From UBA652 sp964598235 (lineage in GTDB: Bacteria; Pseudomonadota; Gammaproteobacteria; Nitrosococcales; Methylophagaceae), in contig CAZRAY010000001.1 in the NCBI GenBank assembly GCA_964598235.1, forward strand, positions 62,001-126,000: 64,000 bases of DNA, written 5' to 3'. Shown here one piece after another: positions 25,853 to 34,886 of this stretch (position 1 is its first letter; the number at the start of each line of letters is the position of its first letter). Under the pieces are notes generated by a model. That model ran no database searches. It was not told where the DNA came from and saw only the letters and a list, made by a program, of their open reading frames with translations. Made by a program: the position numbers and the translations under genes.

Positions 25853-28057
25853 GTGAACATAGAGCGCATGCAAACAGCCCCCGACATTTTTTCCTATCGA
25901 CAATTTTGGGCACACCGTTTTGGTGTGGCTCCACAACTTCCAATGTCGCGTGAAGAGATGGACGATCTTGGCTGGGATAGCTGCGATATTATTTTGGTTA
26001 CAGGTGATGCGTACGTTGATCACCCGAGTTTTGGAATGGCATTGATTGGTCGACTGTTGGAATCACAAGGTTTTCGTGTCGGTATTATTTCACAGCCGGA
26101 TTGGTTGAGTGCGGATGATTTTAAGCAGCTTGGCAAGCCGAATTTATTTTTTGGGGTTACTGGCGGTAATATGGATTCGATGGTGAATCGTTATACCTCT
26201 GATCGTCGTATTCGCAGTAATGATGCGTACACGGCAGCAGGTGAGGGTGGCAAGCGACCTGATCGCTGTGTGGTGCCTTATAGCCAGCGGTGTCGTGAAG
26301 CGTATAAAGGTGTGCCGATTATTATTGGTGGCATTGAGGCGAGTTTACGCCGGATTGCGCATTTTGATTATTGGTCTGAGAAAGTGCGTCGCAGTGTGAT
26401 TATGGATGCGAAGGCTGACTTGCTGGTTTATGGCAATGGTGAACGGCAGGTGGTTGAAATCGCCCATCGATTGGCAGCTAATGAACCCATATCTGAACTT
26501 ACGAATATCCGCGGCACGGCATTTATTAAACCCTATGGCCCCCGTGAAGACTGGTGGGAAAAAGAATCGACGAGTGTGGATACACCGGGCAAAGTCAATC
26601 CGCCGATTGACCCTTATTCGATGCAAACGCAGGAAAGTTGTGACACACAAAAAGCCGAAACCAAAGCTGAAAAGAAATCAGAAGCAGTCAAAACGAATAT
26701 TATTCGCTTTCATAAAGTGATGCCAAAAGATTCCTCAAAAAGTGTCATTCGCTTGCCTGCCTATCAAGATGTGCGCAGTGATTCTGTTTTATATGCGCAC
26801 ACCTCTCGAATTTTACATTTAGAAACAAATCCAGGGAATGCCTTAGCTTTGGTGCAACAGCATGGTGAACGAGATGTGTGGCTCAACCCACCACCGATTC
26901 CACTGACAACGGCTGAAATGGATGGCGTGTTTGATCTGCCGTATAGCCGCGTGCCCCATAAACAATATGGCGATAAAAACATTTCTGCTTACGAAATGAT
27001 TCGATTCTCAGTCAATATTATGCGAGGCTGTTTTGGCGGCTGTACTTTTTGTTCCATTACCGAGCATGAAGGTCGTATTATACAAAGCCGTAGTGAAGAT
27101 TCGATTATCAAAGAAGTGGAAGCCATTCGGGATACTGTGCCAGGATTCACAGGGGTTATTTCGGATTTAGGTGGCCCTACGGCGAACATGTATCGTCTTG
27201 CTTGCAAGAGCAAGGAAGTTGAAGCCAGCTGTCGACGTCTATCGTGTGTGTTCCCCACGATTTGTAAAAATCTCAATACGGATCATAATCCACTCATTCA
27301 ATTATACAAACGGGCGCGCGGTTTGCCTGGAATTAAGAAAATATTGATTGCTTCGGGTTTGCGTTATGATTTGGCCGTGCTATCGCCAGAGTATGTGAAA
27401 GAACTGGTCACCCATCACGTGGGTGGGCGTTTAAAAATCGCACCTGAGCACACGGAAGATGGTCCGCTTGAGCATATGATGAAACCAGGTATCGGTAGTT
27501 ATGATGCCTTCAAGAAAATGTTTGATAAATACTCTAAAGAAGCAGGGAAAGAACAATATTTGATCCCTTATTTTATTGCCGCCCACCCAGGCACATCAGA
27601 AGAGGATATGCTTAATCTTGCGCTGTGGCTCAAACAAAATGATTTTCGAGCAGATCAGGTGCAAGCATATTTACCCTCGCCGATGTCTGCGGCTGCTGCG
27701 ATGTGGCATTCAGGCAAGAATACCTTACATAAAGTGACGCGTGAAGGGGGTGATATCGCGGTTCCGAAAGGCATTAAATTACGCCGACTGCATAAAGCTT
27801 TTTTGCGTTATCACGATCCAGAAAACTGGCCGATACTACGGGATGCGTTAGAGAAGATGGGCCGCACTGATTTAATAGGCAATGGCAAAAAACATCTTAT
27901 CCCGACTTGGCAACCCGCGGGGACGGGTGGACAAGGAGATGGACGGCGGGTAGCGAAAACGGCGCCCGGGAAGTTTATCCGTACCCAGCATGAACGAGGA
28001 AAAAAAGTGGGCAATAAAACGAAATCAAGGCCCAAAGCAACACGACGTCGCCAGTAA
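25853..28057 (+). CDS. YgiQ-family radical SAM protein
   Basis: 734 residues, a normal length for the family. The B12-binding-like N-terminal region has the signature MSREEMDDLGWDSCDIILVT and DAYVDHPSFGMALIGRLLE. The radical SAM cluster motif is MRGCFGGCTFCSIT (CxxxCxxC). The C-terminal section has the DPENWPILRDAL segment and a basic tail (NKTKSRPKATRRRQ). The reaction of YgiQ proteins is not established. The start is the GTG at 25853 or the ATG at 25868 (MQTAPDIFSYRQFW); the latter fits the family just as well. About 230 bp upstream hold nothing I can recognise. Confidence 0.93.
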   Translation: MNIERMQTAPDIFSYRQFWAHRFGVAPQLPMSREEMDDLGWDSCDIILVTGDAYVDHPSFGMALIGRLLESQGFRVGIISQPDWLSADDFKQLGKPNLFFGVTGGNMDSMVNRYTSDRRIRSNDAYTAAGEGGKRPDRCVVPYSQRCREAYKGVPIIIGGIEASLRRIAHFDYWSEKVRRSVIMDAKADLLVYGNGERQVVEIAHRLAANEPISELTNIRGTAFIKPYGPREDWWEKESTSVDTPGKVNPPIDPYSMQTQESCDTQKAETKAEKKSEAVKTNIIRFHKVMPKDSSKSVIRLPAYQDVRSDSVLYAHTSRILHLETNPGNALALVQQHGERDVWLNPPPIPLTTAEMDGVFDLPYSRVPHKQYGDKNISAYEMIRFSVNIMRGCFGGCTFCSITEHEGRIIQSRSEDSIIKEVEAIRDTVPGFTGVISDLGGPTANMYRLACKSKEVEASCRRLSCVFPTICKNLNTDHNPLIQLYKRARGLPGIKKILIASGLRYDLAVLSPEYVKELVTHHVGGRLKIAPEHTEDGPLEHMMKPGIGSYDAFKKMFDKYSKEAGKEQYLIPYFIAAHPGTSEEDMLNLALWLKQNDFRADQVQAYLPSPMSAAAAMWHSGKNTLHKVTREGGDIAVPKGIKLRRLHKAFLRYHDPENWPILRDALEKMGRTDLIGNGKKHLIPTWQPAGTGGQGDGRRVAKTAPGKFIRTQHERGKKVGNKTKSRPKATRRRQ

Positions 28058-28077
28058 TTATCCAGAATTCAGGTTAA

Positions 28078-28329
28078 TTAGGATTTAGCGATTAAATCTA
28101 TAGCGAGTTGATGCAAACGATCAAACTCCTGTTCTAAGGTGTTTTCAGGCATGACTTGGCCAATTTGGCTATACCAATAGTTGGCGTTATTAAAATCGCC
28201 TTCTTCTCGGTGTAGGTAGGCGTGTATCAAACAGGCGAGTTCGTCGTGATAGGATTGGATGAGTGTATGCGCACCATCCCAATCACCTTGCGCAATCAGG
28301 TCGAGTGCTTGGATATGTTCAGTGGCCAT
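28078..28329 (-). CDS. Small conserved protein of unknown function
   Basis: 83 residues, acidic and helical (HIQALDLIAQGDWDGAHTLI, EGDFNNANYWYSQIGQ). The pattern of a helix pair followed by NANYWYxxxG is one I associate with a small uncharacterised proteobacterial family. It resembles a single TPR-like unit. No signal peptide or membrane segment. It converges with ygiQ (20-bp gap) and diverges from the channel gene at 28414. Confidence 0.65.
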   Translation of the reverse strand: MATEHIQALDLIAQGDWDGAHTLIQSYHDELACLIHAYLHREEGDFNNANYWYSQIGQVMPENTLEQEFDRLHQLAIDLIAKS

Positions 28330-28413
28330 GCTATAGTCCCCTTAAGCGGTATTCCGCTGTTTTGACGTTGATCATTATGATAGCGTTTTTCTTTAATTGA
28401 GGGGAGAAATAAA

Positions 28414-29586
28414 ATGGAAAATTTTCTAGCAAATTTTGGCTCAGGGCCACTTGGACATGCCCTAATTGGCTTGGCCATTTTGGTGGTGGGGCTGTTCGCA
28501 GTTAAAATTATTGCGGGCTTTATTCAGCGGATATTATCAAAAGCATCTTTTTTGTCACATGCGAATGATGATGGTTCAGTCACTGATTTCACACCACCGA
28601 TTGCATCATTAATTAAGGCCATATTAACGATCTTTGTATTGATGGCAGTATTGCAACATTTTGGTTTGACGGATGTGCTCGATCCATTAAAAGAAATGCT
28701 ATATAAATTCATGAATGCGATTCCAAGTATTATTGGTGCGGGCGTGATTGCTTATGCCGGTTGGATTATTGCTAAAATTGTATCGCAATTGGCAGGTGTG
28801 GCATTGGCCAAGGTAGATAGTCAAATAGCAGAAAAAACGGGTAATACAGATATGAAAGTATCGCCTTTTGGTAGTGCTTTTGTTTTCCTTTCAATTTTAT
28901 TACCGATTGCAGTCAGTGCTTTAGGGGTGTTGAATATCCCCGCTATTTCTGGCCCAGCTTCGGCCATGATTCAGAAATTAATGGCGGCGATCCCAAATAT
29001 CATTGGGGCAGCGGTTATCTTATTGGTGGCTTATTTTGCAGCAAAATTTGTTGTGTATATGTTGACCAGTTTATTAAAGGGGATGAATGTCGATGCGCTG
29101 CCTGAAAAGATGGGCGCACAAGGGATGTTCACTGAAAGCTTTACACTCACAAGATTAGTAGGTGGCGCAATCATGTTTTTCTCTATGCTAACGGCGTCAA
29201 CTGCGGCAGTAGGTGTGTTGAATATTGAGGTGGTCTCAACCATATTTGGTAAAGTGCTGGAGTTTGGTGGCGGTATTCTAATTGGTGGGATTATCTTATT
29301 AGTGGGTAATTTCTTGAGCGCATTGGCATATCAAAAATTATCAGCGACGGGCAATACTGGGTTGGCAAACATTGCGCGCATAGCGATTATTGGTTTGGTG
29401 CTAGCAATGGGTCTGCGTGCGATGGGATTAGCCGATAATATTGTGAATATGGCGTTTGGCTTTACGATTGGTAGTGTGGCCGTTGCCTTAGCGCTTGCTT
29501 TCGGATTTGGTGGCCGAGATGCGGCTAAAACTGTGGCAGATAATTGGGCTTCAAGAATTACAGCGAAACCTAAAGCCAAGAAATAA
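28414..29586 (+). CDS. Mechanosensitive-channel-related membrane protein with TM-helix repeats
   Basis: 390 residues, almost entirely hydrophobic. Several copies of the conserved TM helix repeat (Pfam TM_helix type) can be seen: near 1-40 (GHALIGLAILVVGLFAVKII), 95-130 (IPSIIGAGVIAYAGWIIAKI), 185-220 (IPNIIGAAVILLVAYFAAKF) and 290-320 (GGGILIGGIILLVGNFLSAL). It ends in FGFGGRDAAKTVADNWASR, as in MscS-related proteins of the CmpX type, which lack a full MscS cytoplasmic domain. A role in envelope stress or osmotic response is likely by family. A strong terminator follows. Confidence 0.8.
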   Translation: MENFLANFGSGPLGHALIGLAILVVGLFAVKIIAGFIQRILSKASFLSHANDDGSVTDFTPPIASLIKAILTIFVLMAVLQHFGLTDVLDPLKEMLYKFMNAIPSIIGAGVIAYAGWIIAKIVSQLAGVALAKVDSQIAEKTGNTDMKVSPFGSAFVFLSILLPIAVSALGVLNIPAISGPASAMIQKLMAAIPNIIGAAVILLVAYFAAKFVVYMLTSLLKGMNVDALPEKMGAQGMFTESFTLTRLVGGAIMFFSMLTASTAAVGVLNIEVVSTIFGKVLEFGGGILIGGIILLVGNFLSALAYQKLSATGNTGLANIARIAIIGLVLAMGLRAMGLADNIVNMAFGFTIGSVAVALALAFGFGGRDAAKTVADNWASRITAKPKAKK

Positions 29587-29603
29587 AGTAAATAGGCTGA
29601 ATT

Positions 29604-29637
29604 AAAAAAAGCCGTGTGGGAAACCATGCGGCTTTTT
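29604..29637 (+). terminator. Rho-independent terminator after the channel gene
   Basis: Stem GCCGTGTGG / CCATGCGGC with a GAAA tetraloop, flanked by an A run before and a T5 run after, 17 bases past the stop codon. The flanking A and T runs extend the stem and make it usable on both strands. Confidence 0.88.
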
Positions 29638-29673
29638 CATGGAATGAGTAAACCGTTAGTGGGTTTGTTCAGA

Positions 29674-29708
29674 CAAAAAAATACCACCCTCCATTTACTG
29701 GAGGGTGG
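29674..29708 (-). terminator. Rho-independent terminator after the DUF2853 gene
   Basis: Perfect 10-bp stem CCACCCTCCA / TGGAGGGTGG with a 5-base loop. On the minus strand it is followed by a run of T (the A run at 29674-29680), so it terminates transcription coming from the DUF2853 gene. Confidence 0.9.
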
Positions 29709-29732
29709 CATTTGATTTAAACGAGTAGGCTA

Positions 29733-30074
29733 TTAACCGTAAACAGATTCTTTTTTGAAATGTGTTGCTAATAAATAATAAACAACGACGCGATATTTAT
29801 TAGGATTCGATTTGCCATATGTTTCGATAACGGAGGCAATGGCGGCATCAAGTTCAGCGTTATCAGATAAGCCGAGTTTTTTAATTAAGAAATTATTTTT
29901 AACGGTTTCTAATTCCTTTGGATCGCCACCAGACACAGTTGAAGCGTCAGCATTATAAATAGATGGGCCACAACCTGTAGTGACTTTTGCTAATAGATCC
30001 ATATCCGGTGTTACACCGCATTTATTTTTCAGGTCATCTGCATATTTTGCGATTAAATCATCTTTCTTACTCAT
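29733..30074 (-). CDS. DUF2853 family protein
   Basis: 113 residues, soluble. The family pattern is present: MSKKDDLIAKYADDLKNKCG, a middle CGPSIYNADASTVS, and the C-terminal NPNKYRVVVYYLLATHFKKE. DUF2853 proteins are small helical proteins of unknown function found in diverse bacteria. An AAAGGAG ribosome-binding site lies just upstream, and the gene has its own strong terminator, which suggests independent and perhaps substantial expression. Confidence 0.88.
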   Translation of the reverse strand: MSKKDDLIAKYADDLKNKCGVTPDMDLLAKVTTGCGPSIYNADASTVSGGDPKELETVKNNFLIKKLGLSDNAELDAAIASVIETYGKSNPNKYRVVVYYLLATHFKKESVYG

Positions 30075-30158
30075 GGTTTTCTCCTTTGCATTTGTAATTA
30101 AGTTTTTGTCGAGCGGGATTAACTATAACCCCAACCCTAATGAGAAGCAAATTTGCGG

Positions 30159-30905
30159 TTAAGGTGTTGCGATCCAAATTAAGCTGGCCATTCGGCCGGT
30201 ATCGCCATCACGACGGAAGGAGAAAAAATGGTCAGGATTTAATACAGTGCAGTCTACATCACCATAGACATCGTAGACACCTACAGTAGCGAAACGTTGG
30301 CGTGCAATATGATACATATCTACCAACCATTTTTTTTTGTTAATAGTGGTAAAACCGGATGCATTTTCTGGGTATTGAGAGAGGAAAATATCACGCACAT
30401 CATCATCTGCTTCGAATGCGGTTGGTCCAATCGCAGGGCCGAGCCAGGCCATTATTTGACTTGGCTCACAAGGTGCTTTGGCAATGGTCGCTTCAATAAT
30501 ACCATCAGCAAGCCCTCGCCATCCCGCATGGATAGCAGCGACATATTGGCCTTTTTTATCGCAGAGTAAAATGGGTAAGCAATCTGCAGTCATCACCGCG
30601 CAGACTGCATTGGGCGTGGTGGTGTAACTGGCATCGGCTTCATCACCTGCTTGCCAATCTTGGCTATTCACTACCCGCGTGCCATGCACTTGGCTTATCC
30701 AACAAGGCTCACTTGGGAGGCTAAGCGCATTGTTTAAGAGGAGACGATTTTGAGCAACGTCAGCGAGACCATCTCCTACATGGTCTCCTAAGTTGAGTGA
30801 ATCATAAGGTGATTGGCTGACCCCGCCGATACGTGTCGTGCAAACAGCATGGATCTGAGGAGGCGCTGGCCAGTTAGGTTTAATGAGTGGAAGCAAAGAA
30901 GACAT
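30159..30905 (-). CDS. pgeF: Purine nucleoside phosphorylase of the YfiH/LACC1 (polyphenol oxidase) family
   Basis: 248 residues. The conserved metal-binding and catalytic motifs are present: LNLGDHVGD, CWISQVHGTRV, VMTADCLPILLCD, AAIHAGWRGLADGI, GPAIGPTAFEAD and FSFRRDGDTGRMASLIWI. Members were called multicopper polyphenol oxidases and are now known to act on purine nucleosides; the E. coli homologue also affects peptidoglycan composition fidelity. The gene diverges from rsmE across 67 bp. Confidence 0.93.
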   Translation of the reverse strand: MSSLLPLIKPNWPAPPQIHAVCTTRIGGVSQSPYDSLNLGDHVGDGLADVAQNRLLLNNALSLPSEPCWISQVHGTRVVNSQDWQAGDEADASYTTTPNAVCAVMTADCLPILLCDKKGQYVAAIHAGWRGLADGIIEATIAKAPCEPSQIMAWLGPAIGPTAFEADDDVRDIFLSQYPENASGFTTINKKKWLVDMYHIARQRFATVGVYDVYGDVDCTVLNPDHFFSFRRDGDTGRMASLIWIATP

Positions 30906-30972
30906 GAAAACCTCAAAATAAACAGTGTGTTTTTGATAGTATAGCGTCTTGTGTTTTTTATGATGATTTTTG

Positions 30973-31701
30973 ATGCGAATTCCTCGACTATATTGTCCTG
31001 ATCTTGTAATAACAAGTGAACCGATTGCCTTACCTTCACCGGTGGTGCGACATATTGTGCAAGTGTTGCGATTAAAGGTGGGCGCGATTATTCAGGTATT
31101 TGATGGTAAGGGTGGGGAATATGAGGCGACATTGACGTATGTGGCGAAGCGTGAAGCCATGATGCAATTGGGTGAGCGGATAGAAAATAGTGCTGAATCG
31201 CCGTTAAAGATGACATTATTGCAGGGTGTTTCACGTGGTGAGCGGATGGATTATGCATTACAGAAGGCGGTTGAGATGGGTGTGAACCATATTATCCCCG
31301 TTGAGACTCAGCGGTGTAATGTGAATTTATCACAAGGCCGAGATGCAAAGCGGTGGGCGCATTGGGAAGGTGTTATTATCAGTGCATGTGAGCAAAGTGG
31401 TCGGGCGAACCTACCTGTTTTGTCGCCAATTATGGATCTTCAGACCGCTATTTCGATATGTAATTCGGCATTATTTCTTGTGTTAGACCCTTTGGCTGAA
31501 CGGGGTTGGCAAGGGTTGGAGGCGCCAGAGTCGGTTGCGGTTCTGATCGGGCCAGAAGGTGGCCTGGATGATAAGGAAATAGAGATAGCGTGCGAGGCGG
31601 GATTTGAGCGCATACGGTTTGGACCAAGAATTTTACGAACAGAAACGGCAAGCGTTGCAGCATTGGCTGTGATACAAACGTTGTGGGGAGATTGTGGTTA
31701 G
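30973..31701 (+). CDS. rsmE: 16S rRNA (uracil-1498-N3)-methyltransferase
   Basis: 242 residues from the ATG at 30973, giving the usual N-terminus MRIPRLYCPDL. It has an N-terminal PUA-like domain (HIVQVLRLKVGAIIQVFDGK) and a C-terminal SPOUT domain with the trefoil-knot signature LIGPEGGLDDKEIEIA and FGPRILRTETASVAAL. It methylates U1498 of 16S rRNA. It heads a run of six genes (DUF3301, receiver protein, prmC, moeB, pmbA) with little or no spacing. Confidence 0.95.
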   Translation: MRIPRLYCPDLVITSEPIALPSPVVRHIVQVLRLKVGAIIQVFDGKGGEYEATLTYVAKREAMMQLGERIENSAESPLKMTLLQGVSRGERMDYALQKAVEMGVNHIIPVETQRCNVNLSQGRDAKRWAHWEGVIISACEQSGRANLPVLSPIMDLQTAISICNSALFLVLDPLAERGWQGLEAPESVAVLIGPEGGLDDKEIEIACEAGFERIRFGPRILRTETASVAALAVIQTLWGDCG

Positions 31702-32006
31702 TGGAAAGTGTTATTGTAATGTTGCTGCTCGTGGGCGGTGGTTGGTTTTGGTGGGAGAGTAGGGGCGCTGCTGAGCGGGCGATCACTGCTGCAAAGCGAG
31801 TTTGTCACACAGCAGAAGTCCATTTTTTAAATGATACGGTGGGCTGGGAAAAAATACGATTAAAGCGCAATCCACAAGGTCGTATTAAATTTGAGAGAAC
31901 TTATTTTTTTGAATTTTCAACGGATATTGAGCGGCGATACCGTGGACAGGTGATCATGCTCGGATTGCAAACGCAACGAGTGGAATTAGAACCACATCGC
32001 GCGTAA
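31701..32006 (+). CDS. DUF3301 family single-pass membrane protein
   Basis: 101 residues from the GTG at 31701, which overlaps the rsmE stop by one base and has GGGGAG 10 bases upstream; in-frame TTG (31692) and GTG (31683) codons are alternatives. One membrane helix at the N-terminus (VIVMLLLVGGGWFWWESR) is followed by a cytoplasmic part with AAKRVCHTAEVHFLNDTV, IRLKRNPQGRIKFERTYFFE and FS...RRYRGQVIMLG, the DUF3301 pattern. Function unknown; in many gammaproteobacteria it is a small neighbour of unrelated housekeeping genes. Confidence 0.85.
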   Translation: MESVIVMLLLVGGGWFWWESRGAAERAITAAKRVCHTAEVHFLNDTVGWEKIRLKRNPQGRIKFERTYFFEFSTDIERRYRGQVIMLGLQTQRVELEPHRA

Positions 32007-32037
32007 GATAGTTCAATCTGTATTGGAGAGAGACGGC

Positions 32038-33312
32038 ATGGCAGTAAAAACAGCATTTGTGGTGGATGATTCTCGTGTGGCTCGCGTTATTTTAGGGCGA
32101 CTCTTAACCTCACAGGGTCTGGATGTCACTGAGATAGAAAGTGGAGAAGAAGCTTTAGAGCGCCTAAGAAATGGCAGGCATCCCGATGTTATTTTTATGG
32201 ATATGGTCATGCAAGGCTTGAGTGGCGTTGAAACAACGACACAAATCAAGGCAGAAACAACAACGCAGCATATTCCCGTGATCATGTGTACAGGGAATGA
32301 TGGGTCGCCAGAGAGGCAGGCGGCCTTATCTGCAGGTGCAAGTAGTATTGTGGCCAAGCCACCGGTAGAGGGAGAATTAGAGCAAGCATTGGCTCCTTTC
32401 CAGCATATAGAGCGGGAGACAGTAGTAGAAGAGGTTGTCCCAGAGTCTATTCCTGCCGCACCAATGAGTTGGAATACGCCATCACCAGAACAAGAGAAAA
32501 CTAAAGAATTAAGTAACAACACATTCAATGAAAATGCATTTATGGAAGAGGTGCGCGCTGAGATTAATACCCGATTTGCAGTGGCGGCTGCGGCATGGAT
32601 GCCGGAGGTAATCATGAATGTGGAAGCCTTATTAACGCAAGAAAAAGCGGATGTTGCAGGGCAATTTTCGGCAGCAGCAGAGGCGTGGATGCCGCAAGTA
32701 ACAACGAATGTAAAAGCCTTGGTGGCCGAAGAGAAAGTAAACATAGATCAACAGTTTGCAGAGGCTGCCGCCGCGTGGATGCCAGAGGTGACCGAAAATG
32801 TACAAACACTGATAACGGGATTTGAACAAAATGTGTTGCCAAATTTGGTGCGCGATATGGCGCAACAAGCGGCAGCAGAAATTCTAAGCCAGCAACAGCA
32901 AGCTGGATCTGGGCAGGATGCAGCGGCGAAAATTAGCAAAGAAGTAGCAGAACAAGCCGTCGCTAATATTGCGATGTCAAAAGTTGAGCAAGCGGTTGCA
33001 GAGTTTAATGTGGTGGGCCAAATCCAGGCAGCCATTGCTGCACAAACGTCGGCTTGGTTAGTGATGCAGCAAACACAATTAGAAAAAACCATGCTGCCCG
33101 TGATGCAGAAAAAATTAGCGGCAGAATCTGCAGCGCATATCGAAGCGGGTTTAACGGATGAAGTTATGTTGAAAGTGAAGTCAAATGTACAAGAAGATGT
33201 GTATGCGACGATTGAACATCTTACTGAGAATGTAGTTAATCCACTTAAAAAACAAATAAGAATGTTAACAATTGCCTTAGTGGCATTAGCTGCATGGGTG
33301 ATTATTTTTTAG
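32038..33312 (+). CDS. Receiver-domain protein with 30-residue repeats and C-terminal membrane anchor
   Basis: 424 residues from the ATG at 32038 (GGAGAGA upstream). Residues 5-120 form a full receiver domain: FVVDDSRVARVIL, phospho-acceptor Asp55 in VIFMDMVMQG, Thr in VIMCTGND, Lys in SIVAKPP. There is no DNA-binding domain. A helical, Ala-rich region follows with three exact 30-residue repeats (about 180-269, each with a (A/E)AWMP(E/Q)V core), further helices, and a C-terminal membrane helix (MLTIALVALAAWVIIF) with no residues beyond it. It would be a phosphorylatable, tail-anchored coiled protein at the inner membrane, perhaps a scaffold or polar/localisation factor. Its kinase is not adjacent. 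It sits in an operon of translation and modification genes. Confidence 0.8.
   Translation: MAVKTAFVVDDSRVARVILGRLLTSQGLDVTEIESGEEALERLRNGRHPDVIFMDMVMQGLSGVETTTQIKAETTTQHIPVIMCTGNDGSPERQAALSAGASSIVAKPPVEGELEQALAPFQHIERETVVEEVVPESIPAAPMSWNTPSPEQEKTKELSNNTFNENAFMEEVRAEINTRFAVAAAAWMPEVIMNVEALLTQEKADVAGQFSAAAEAWMPQVTTNVKALVAEEKVNIDQQFAEAAAAWMPEVTENVQTLITGFEQNVLPNLVRDMAQQAAAEILSQQQQAGSGQDAAAKISKEVAEQAVANIAMSKVEQAVAEFNVVGQIQAAIAAQTSAWLVMQQTQLEKTMLPVMQKKLAAESAAHIEAGLTDEVMLKVKSNVQEDVYATIEHLTENVVNPLKKQIRMLTIALVALAAWVIIF
32575..32844 (+). repeat. Three tandem 90-bp coding repeats
   Basis: Three consecutive 90-bp units in the receiver protein gene encode 30-residue repeats starting Phe-Ala/Ser and sharing AWMPxV, then NVxAL/NVQTL and an acidic/polar end. 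The DNA has diverged between units while the protein spacing is exact. Confidence 0.85.
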
Positions 33313-33313
33313 G

Positions 33314-34144
33314 GTGAGTAAATCAGATATCGCATCCGTATTGACGTGGGCGAATCAGGCGTTAAGCCAGAGCTCTAGCCCGAAAGTGGATGCAGAATTG
33401 TTGCTTTGCCATGTATTGTCATGCCAAGCAAGCCGATTCCATACTTGGCCAGAACAGCAACTCACAACAGAACAGCAACAGCAATTTGAATCCCTTGTCC
33501 AGCAGCGAAAAGCTGGCCAACCGGTCGCCTATTTAACGGGTACCCGCGGCTTTTGGTCGCTAGATTTGGCCGTGACAGACGCCACGCTTATTCCCCGACC
33601 CGACACAGAAACCCTTGTGGAATGTGTGATAAAAAAACTAACCACACAAGATGTTGTCGTAGATTTAGGAACGGGCAGTGGTGCGATTGCCTGTGCTTTG
33701 TTTGCGGTGAGGCCCGATGTGTGTGTGTTTGCAATGGATTTTTCTGCGCCAGCATTGAAAGTGGCACAGCAGAATGGTCAGGATAAGCGAATTGGCCTAT
33801 GGCGCGGAAATTGGTCTCAGGCATTAGCGAATGAGTCAGTGAATATAATGGTGAGTAATCCACCATATATTGAGGAGGGTGATCCACATTTAAGGCAAGG
33901 TGATGTGCGTTTTGAGCCGAAAACCGCATTAGTATCAGGGCTAGACGGTTTAGGTGATTTACGTCTGATTATCGATGATGCACCACGTTGTTTGAAAATA
34001 GGTGGCTGGTTAATGGTGGAACATGGTTATGATCAGGCCGAGCCTGTGAAGCAATTATTTTTAGCAGCAGGATTTGAGGGCGTGACAGGTGTACAGGATT
34101 TTGGTGGTCAAGATCGGGTGACCTATGGGCAATATAATGAATGA
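33314..34144 (+). CDS. prmC: Peptide chain release factor N5-glutamine methyltransferase
   Basis: 276 residues from a GTG one base after the stop of the receiver protein. PrmC methylates the Gln of the GGQ motif in RF1 and RF2. The N-terminal helical domain (VDAELLLCHVL) binds the factor. The catalytic domain has PVAYLTGTRGFWSLDLAV, LIPRPDTETLVE, the SAM loop VVDLGTGSGAIACAL and the NPPYIEEGDPHL motif with its NPPY active site. Its stop overlaps the start region of moeB. Confidence 0.95.
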   Translation: MSKSDIASVLTWANQALSQSSSPKVDAELLLCHVLSCQASRFHTWPEQQLTTEQQQQFESLVQQRKAGQPVAYLTGTRGFWSLDLAVTDATLIPRPDTETLVECVIKKLTTQDVVVDLGTGSGAIACALFAVRPDVCVFAMDFSAPALKVAQQNGQDKRIGLWRGNWSQALANESVNIMVSNPPYIEEGDPHLRQGDVRFEPKTALVSGLDGLGDLRLIIDDAPRCLKIGGWLMVEHGYDQAEPVKQLFLAAGFEGVTGVQDFGGQDRVTYGQYNE

Positions 34145-34886
34145 TGATCAATTATTAAGATATAGCCGCCATATTCTCATGCCCCAAATTGATATTGCAG
34201 GGCAGGATAAAATTCGCCAAAGCCATGTATTGATTATTGGGGCGGGAGGGTTGGGATCGCCTGTGGCAATGTATCTCGCGGCATCGGGCGTGGGCACCCT
34301 GACGTTGGTGGATGATGATAGAGTTGAGTTGTCTAATTTACAGCGACAGATTTTGCATACTGAAGCCAACATTGGCCGGCAAAAAGTAGACTCAGCGAAA
34401 GAGAACTTGCAAGCATTAAATAGTGAGATAAATATCAACACCGTGGCCAAGCGATTAACCGAGATTGATTTAACGGATTTGATGGCACATGTTGATATTG
34501 CTGTGGATTGCACCGATAATTTTGAAACCCGATTTATATTGAATAAAATAACGCAGGCATTGAAAATACCATTAGTCTCCGCTGCCGCGATCCGAATGGA
34601 AGGGCAGGTAACGGTATTTGACCCACGTATTGCTGGTAGCGCTTGTTATCGTTGTTTATATGAAGACACAGGTGAGCTGCAAGAATCCTGTGCGGATACG
34701 GGGGTGTTGTCGCCCTTATTAGCGATTATTGGTGGCGTACAGGCGGTAGAAACTTTAAAATTATTAGCCGGCTTTGGCGATGGCCTGGCGGGGCGGTTAT
34801 TATTATTGGATGCTTTCCGTATGGAATGGCGAGAAATTAAATTGAAGGCAAAATTAAATTGTCCTATCTGTAGTGGAATTAAATGA
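34137..34886 (+). CDS. moeB: Molybdopterin-synthase / ThiS adenylyltransferase, E1-like (MoeB/ThiF family)
   Basis: 249 residues from the ATG at 34137, chosen for the family start MNDDQLLRYSRHILMPQIDI; an in-frame ATG lies 12 bases earlier. Motifs: the ATP loop IIGAGGLGSPVAMYLAASG, the DDDRVELSNLQRQILH segment, the DCTDNFETR Asp, and two CxxC zinc pairs (CYRC and CPIC). It adenylates the C-terminal Gly of a small sulfur carrier (MoaD or ThiS). No moaD, moaE or thiS lies nearby, so MoeB versus ThiF cannot be settled. It overlaps prmC upstream and pmbA downstream (ATGA). Confidence 0.9.
   Translation: MNDDQLLRYSRHILMPQIDIAGQDKIRQSHVLIIGAGGLGSPVAMYLAASGVGTLTLVDDDRVELSNLQRQILHTEANIGRQKVDSAKENLQALNSEININTVAKRLTEIDLTDLMAHVDIAVDCTDNFETRFILNKITQALKIPLVSAAAIRMEGQVTVFDPRIAGSACYRCLYEDTGELQESCADTGVLSPLLAIIGGVQAVETLKLLAGFGDGLAGRLLLLDAFRMEWREIKLKAKLNCPICSGIK

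Noticed and set aside
34125..34136. Earlier ATG as start of moeB
   Set aside because: It adds four residues not seen in the family and lies further inside prmC; the ATG at 34137 fits the conserved N-terminus.
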